Assembly: GCA_963678675.1 (NCBI GenBank)
Contig: OY783196.1
Location: 20,500,827-20,564,826 of the forward strand
Direction of reading: 5' to 3'
Source: Xiphydria camelus
Lineage: Eukaryota > Arthropoda > Insecta > Hymenoptera > Xiphydriidae
DNA: 64,000 nucleotides
This document shows, in pieces, positions 59,859 through 64,000 of the stretch. Every line of letters starts with the position of its first letter. Position 1 is the stretch's first letter. The translations under genes were made by a program, and so were the position numbers. The notes beneath the pieces were generated by a model. That model was given only the letters and a program-made list of their open reading frames with translations. It was not told the DNA's origin and did not search any database.

Positions 59859-61540
59859 ATGACGACGCCGCATGGCGCGGCAACCGACAAGATCGCCAAG
59901 AAGCGCAGAATCACCACCACCCCGCAGGAAAGTACAGTGAAACCTCGGATTGCGAGTAACGTGGTTTACGAGTGTTCCGCAAGACGAGCAAAAAATTATA
60001 ATTTGATAAGCGAATAATGTTTTGCAATACGAGCTCCCGAGAGTACGAACACACCTATGCGCGTCAACTGCCAATTTGTTTAACGACAACGTAATGTTAC
60101 ATTTCCGCCAAATTCTTAAAACGAGGCAAAAATAAGTGTCATTGGATAAATTCCTTGTAAAACTCCACAAAATGAAAAAGATTCCACTTAACATACAAAC
60201 GGGAGTGCTTTCATTAGTGACAGTGAAATCCGTCCAACGTGATAATGTTACTATGTTCTTCTCTCTTCTCTGTCAGCTTTCATTTTTACTTAGAATGTAT
60301 GTAATTTTTATCACTTTTAGATGAATAAATAGTGGTTGAATGAAGTATCCCATTTTCCACATTATTTCTTATGGTGAAATTCGCTTTGATAAACGAGTGC
60401 TTTGGATTACAAGTACTTTCGCGGAACGAATTATGCTCGCAAACCGAGGTACTACTGTACCAAAAAGAGCGCCCTAAAAGGAAATATAATGAGTCTGCTA
60501 GACGCGGAGTACAGAAAATTGTTAAAAGAGGCCGGTTTTAAGCATAACGATAAATCGGTTAAACCTAACCCCGCAAATGCATGTCCGGGGCATAAGCACC
60601 GTAGCGACAGGTAATCTTAACTTGAATGTAAGTAACCAACGACGTAACAGCCTGATCATGGACGAGGACAACCCAGAAACGGAAGACAACAACGACCGAG
60701 AAAACGAGTGGAAAGTTGCAAAGAAAAGACCGATAAAGTCTCCCAGAAATAGTGAAAGTTCGGATCCCCCGATACGTAACAGCTTAGAACCATTAAGCCG
60801 CGTCGACGCCGAGGAGGACGTACCGCCAGTACCTAAAATTAAAACCAAAAAATCGATCATGACGATCTACGCAGCAAGTACCTGTACAAATATAAAAGAT
60901 CTTATTAGTAAAATTAAGAATATAAACGTAAGCGACAGTGCATTCCGGCTAAGTCATCCCAGAGAAGGGGAATACATAAATATCACGTCGACGGACGTAA
61001 GTACATACCGAGACATCAAATCGATGCTATCGAACAACAATATAAATTTCTTTACTTACACCCCTAAAAATCTCAGGCCGAAGACAATGATATTAAAAGG
61101 CATCAGCGGCGGCTTCGACGCCACCGATATCGAGAACGAAATAAATAGAAAAAATCCAGCCAATTTGAAAGTATTTAAAGTAACGCCGGCCCGGTTCGGC
61201 GATAAGACTAATAATAAAGTATTTATCGTGCAAATAGACAGCAGCAATAAGGTGTCGGATCTAACGAGCATAAAGACGCTGGCCTATTAAGTCGCGCGTT
61301 GGAAACCACTGCGGAAGCAAAAGATATTCCAATGCAAGCGATGCCAGAAGTTTGGTCACGCCAGTGCCAACTGCAACCTGCAATTTAGATGTGTTAAGTG
61401 CAGCCTGAACCACGAGCCCGGCAATTGTGCGATCACAGCCGAAAGCACGAAGGAGGCGCAAACCTGCGCCAATTGCATGCAGAAGGGACACCCGGCGAGT
61501 TACAAGGGCTGTCCATACTACAAAACGCTCTCAGCGTGAT
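59859..61540 (+). pseudogene. Retrotransposon ORF1 (Gag-like, three CCHC knuckles), broken
   Basis: ATG at 59859 (MTTPHGAATDKIAKKRR), split by the MITE after about 25 codons; removing it with one TA restores the frame (SLLDAEYRKLLKEAG). A frameshift lies around 60570-60610, then a long frame to 61290 with KKSIMTIYAAST and a Jockey-type middle domain (NNINFFTYTPKNLRPKTMIL). A TAA at 61288-61290 stands in line with the following zinc-knuckle region: CKRCQKFGHASANC, CVKCSLNHEPGNC and CANCMQKGHPASYKGC. It normally binds element RNA. Inactive copy. Confidence 0.8.
59935..60457. mobile_element. pogo/Tigger-like MITE, 523 bp
   Basis: Ends CAGTGAAACCTCGGATTGCG and (inverted) CAGTAGTACCTCGGTTTGCG, with TA on both sides (59933-59934, 60458-60459). 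CAGT plus a CCTCGG-type TIR and TA target are typical of the pogo/Tigger group. No transposase. It splits ORF1 of the host retrotransposon in frame. Confidence 0.8.
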
Positions 61541-61909
61541 AAGCAGACTGAAATCAACGAGGAAGACCACCGGAAGCAGTGCGACGAACAGACTAACGAG
61601 TGCAACGAACAGATCGGCCCCCCTGGTCAGGCCAGGCACATCGTACGCGAACGCGGTGCAGCCGATCGCGCAGCATTCCACACCGAGAAACGAAGACTGA
61701 GGACCACCGCCACCTCGCGATTACCTGTCGACGAGCTACTTCCAAGGTCCGCGGGTGCAGACATAAAATCACGGCCCTCCTCCTCCTTGGTTTCAGGAAC
61801 TTAAAGCCAAACTGACGAGCTGCGTGAGGACGTTGTTGCAAGAGCTCCGAACAGAGCTACACACGAGGATAGGCAACTTCATCGCAGAGTTGAATATTAC
61901 GGACGTCTA

Positions 61910-63002
61910 ATGGATACCCGGGCCAATTCGCTAACTATAGGAGGAATCAACGTAAACTCCATCGCGTCGACGCATAAAAGGCTCAACCTAGTTCAATTCC
62001 TAACGAGCGAAGATCTAGATGTTCTACTTGCCTCAGAAACGAAACTCAATGAGCTACACGAGATAAATATTCCACAGTATAAGGTAATACGTGATGACAG
62101 AGGGAAAGCCCGCTCGCGTGGAGGTGGCACATCCATTTTTTTTTAAATAAAGTATTATCTGTGATCCGTATCGTATTCTAACTCTAAGCGTAATCAAATT
62201 TTAGAATACTCTATCTTAAGACTGAGCGTAGGTAGGAATGCAAATTTGTACATCGTTAGCGTCTGTGCCATGAACAAAGTAGAGATCAAGCAAGTTTTCC
62301 TTGACCAACTAAACACCCTATTTCAAAAGTTAAAACTCCACGAGCCGAATAACTACTACATCATTGCAGGCGACTTTAACGCGAGACATACCCAACTCGG
62401 CGACAGATCTAGCAATAGAAGAAGCAAATACCTCCTAGCATGGAGCGTACTGAACGCGTTCCGTTACAGAGTGAAACTTTACGCTCCGTGCGAGCCGACC
62501 TACGTGCCAGCGCAGACTCATCTAGACATATGTATAGCCGATAGCAGACTCGTTTTTAGTAATCTAACCCAGGGCAAACTAACAACGAGTGATTACGATA
62601 GTGATCATAAAGCTATTTTAATAAAAATTGATGCACAGCCTGCCACGCGCCCGCCCCCCGCAGACGAGCAAACGAGGTTCGCCTACAAAAGGACCGACCG
62701 GAAAAAATTCGCAAAAAAACTCATTGTTAATCACACAGATGTCTGCCCCGCTGACAGAAATCTGAGTGTCGACGAGATTGACAGGTACATAGATCGAATA
62801 ATAGACAGCCATAAGAACCCGGAAAAGTTTTTGCCGACCATCAAAAAATTGTATAAACCGCAGCAATTTAATTCAGATATTAAAAATATGCGCGTTAAAC
62901 TCGACAACAACAACATTCTCGCTAAAATCAATAACGATCGCACTAACACTCCAACTGACAATGAAGAATTAATCATCACGAAGCGTAAAGATATTCTAAA
63001 TG
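61910..63002 (+). pseudogene. Retrotransposon ORF2 N-terminal part: APE-type endonuclease
   Basis: From MDTRANSLTIGGINVNS through LLASETKLNE (catalytic Glu), then a frameshift in a T/A run near 62140-62150. The frame resumes from about 62220 with GDFNARHTQLGDRSSNRRSK, LDICIADSRLVFSNLT and SDHKAILIKID, so the active-site elements of the AP endonuclease family are visible. The linker follows (EIDRYIDRIIDSHKNPEKFL). Compared with the fragments at 55.6 and 59.2 kb, roughly 80 linker residues seem absent here. The frame is cut by the repeat at 63003. Confidence 0.8.
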
Positions 63003-63567
63003 AATTTTTGTCACTCAGTGTCAAAAACCCCGGTTTTTCGATCGTCCTCGACGCTTGTGAAATCGTATTTCACACACTGAAGCTGCTCAGTGTGTAAACA
63101 ACCTGCGCAGTGCGTGAAAGTACATGCGCAGTGCGTAAACAGTTTTTTTGTCACTCAGTGTCAAATACTCGGTTTCATGGGCGTCCTCGACGCATGTGAA
63201 ATCATCTTTCACACACCAATTCGTGAAAAGTTGCGCAGTGCGTGAAATCGTCAACCTCGTATTTGACACTTAGTGACAAAAAATAGAATTCATTATTCGG
63301 TTGTTTCGCGCCGTTCTAACGAGTGTGATTGCCGTACTCGCTTCGCTCGTGCGGCAAACTTCACACTCGTTAGAAACAGCGCTTCACGCCCTAATAACGA
63401 AAATAACTATTTCTTCACTGGCGTCCACGCTCCAACCTCGGTTTTGACACTGTTGACAAAAACTCAAATTCGATATTCGTTTGTTTCGCGCCGTTTTTAA
63501 CTCGTGCGGCAAACTTCACACTCGTTAAAAACATGCGCTTCACGCACTCGTATCGAAAATAACTATA
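63003..63567. repeat. Dispersed repeat, nested double copy, inside ORF2
   Basis: The outer copy is 63003-63148 plus 63412-63567, matching 53462-53782. A second related copy (63149-63411) with its own TTTGTCACTCAGTG start and an AACGAAAATAACTAT end lies in its middle. It interrupts the stretch that reads ATTCTAAACGTATTAGCG in the related element at 56571-56588. Terminal TGTCACTCAGTGTCAAA motifs also occur inverted (TTTGACACTTAGTGACA at 63265). Confidence 0.75.
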
Positions 63568-64000
63568 GCGGCCTTTTACGAAAACAAACTCTCCGAGACA
63601 TCTCAATACCGGCACACGATTGCGAGAATTTGTAGATAGGAAAATCGCGGAAATTAACAACGACTTGGCGATACACGAAACCTCTAAACTCACGGTGACG
63701 ACATTTAACGAGGAGAATCCAGCCGACGACCCGAGGCCTCCAAACCATCATCAAGAGGATTATTTTTGCAACACTCCCAAACTCATCATAAACTTGAAGA
63801 ATCTCGCCAAAAAAACATCTAGCGGAGTCGACGAAATACTACCCGTCGTATTGAAACACTTGCCGAAGAAAATGATCCGACAACTCGTCATACTATTCAA
63901 CAACGCGCTCAACAATTGCTACTTCCCGCGGATATGGAAGACGGCAAAAGTAATTCCTTTCCTGAAGAAAGGCAAACCGGCGAGCTTCCAGCTATCGACC
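63568..64000 (+). pseudogene. Start of reverse transcriptase domain, continues outside
   Basis: Picks up after the inserted repeat and reads ENPADDPRPPNHHQEDYFCN, then SSGVDEILPVVLKHLPKK, NNCYFPRIWKTAKVIPFLKK at the right edge. Small frame changes relative to 56.6-57.0 kb are present. The catalytic YADD would lie outside the window. Confidence 0.75.

Larger units (their letters stand above)
59746..64000 (+). mobile_element. Near full-length I/Jockey-group non-LTR retrotransposon (inactive), open at right edge
   Basis: A 5' UTR of about 110 nt, ORF1 from 59859, and ORF2 from 61910, running out of the window inside the RT. It is interrupted by a pogo-like MITE (59935-60457) and by a dispersed repeat (63003-63567), and also has stops and frameshifts. 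RT-region residues (NLAKKTSSGVDEILPVVLKH) are close to the copy at 56.8 kb, so both belong to the same or sister families. Confidence 0.8.

Noticed and set aside
61398..61841. Several overlapping frames between ORF1 and ORF2
   Set aside because: Shadow frames around the zinc-knuckle end of ORF1 and the inter-ORF region; only the CCHC frame is supported.

Overview
The window is animal nuclear DNA, most likely from an insect. Genes have short exons with GT/AG introns. A Mp20-type muscle calponin gene, two tRNA genes with Pol III terminators, and mariner-, piggyBac- and pogo-like elements, a Gypsy-like LTR fragment and I/Jockey-group non-LTR retrotransposons are visible. A hymenopteran is plausible but not proved. 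Long stretches are AT-rich and non-coding.

Layout. (1) 1-19.8 kb is a secreted-lipase locus. One lipase/phospholipase A1 core (exons from 11947 to 15894, + strand, Ser-Asp-His triad visible) ends in a phase-1 donor. On both sides lie short last-exon-like open frames of two families. Tail A has 233 nt exons and forms an 11-unit tandem array of about 567 bp per unit at 3.4-9.4 kb. Tail B has 173 nt exons, at 1828-2000 and 19663-19835. Nearly all start at a phase-1 acceptor and stay open to a stop, so any of them could be joined to the lipase core. The left tail B and array probably belong to a paralogous lipase whose core lies left of the window. MITEs, a palindromic mariner and a truncated LTR element interrupt this locus.
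(2) 19.8-27 kb is intergenic, with two palindromes.
(3) 27-49 kb holds two calponin-homology muscle genes arranged head to head: a Mp20 gene on the minus strand (coding exons 27059-39944) and a myophilin-like gene on the plus strand (47673-48784). The first coding exon of each was not found. Two unrecognised plus-strand exons lie between them. An 800 bp near-perfect palindrome sits in a Mp20 intron.
(4) 49-54 kb is intergenic with inverted repeats.
(5) 54-64 kb has an intact tRNA-Leu(AAG), then a tRNA-Trp(CCA) split in its anticodon arm by the 3' end and poly-A of a non-LTR retrotransposon with a 13-14 bp target duplication. A second retrotransposon poly-A end is joined to the same tRNA-Trp position at 59.1 kb. 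The rest is decayed, rearranged, I/Jockey-group elements with nested insertions.

The most interesting candidates are the array of splice-compatible alternative lipase C-termini and the retrotransposon junctions in the tRNA-Trp anticodon arm. Both are read from sequence only. The absence of transcripts or searches limits every functional statement.
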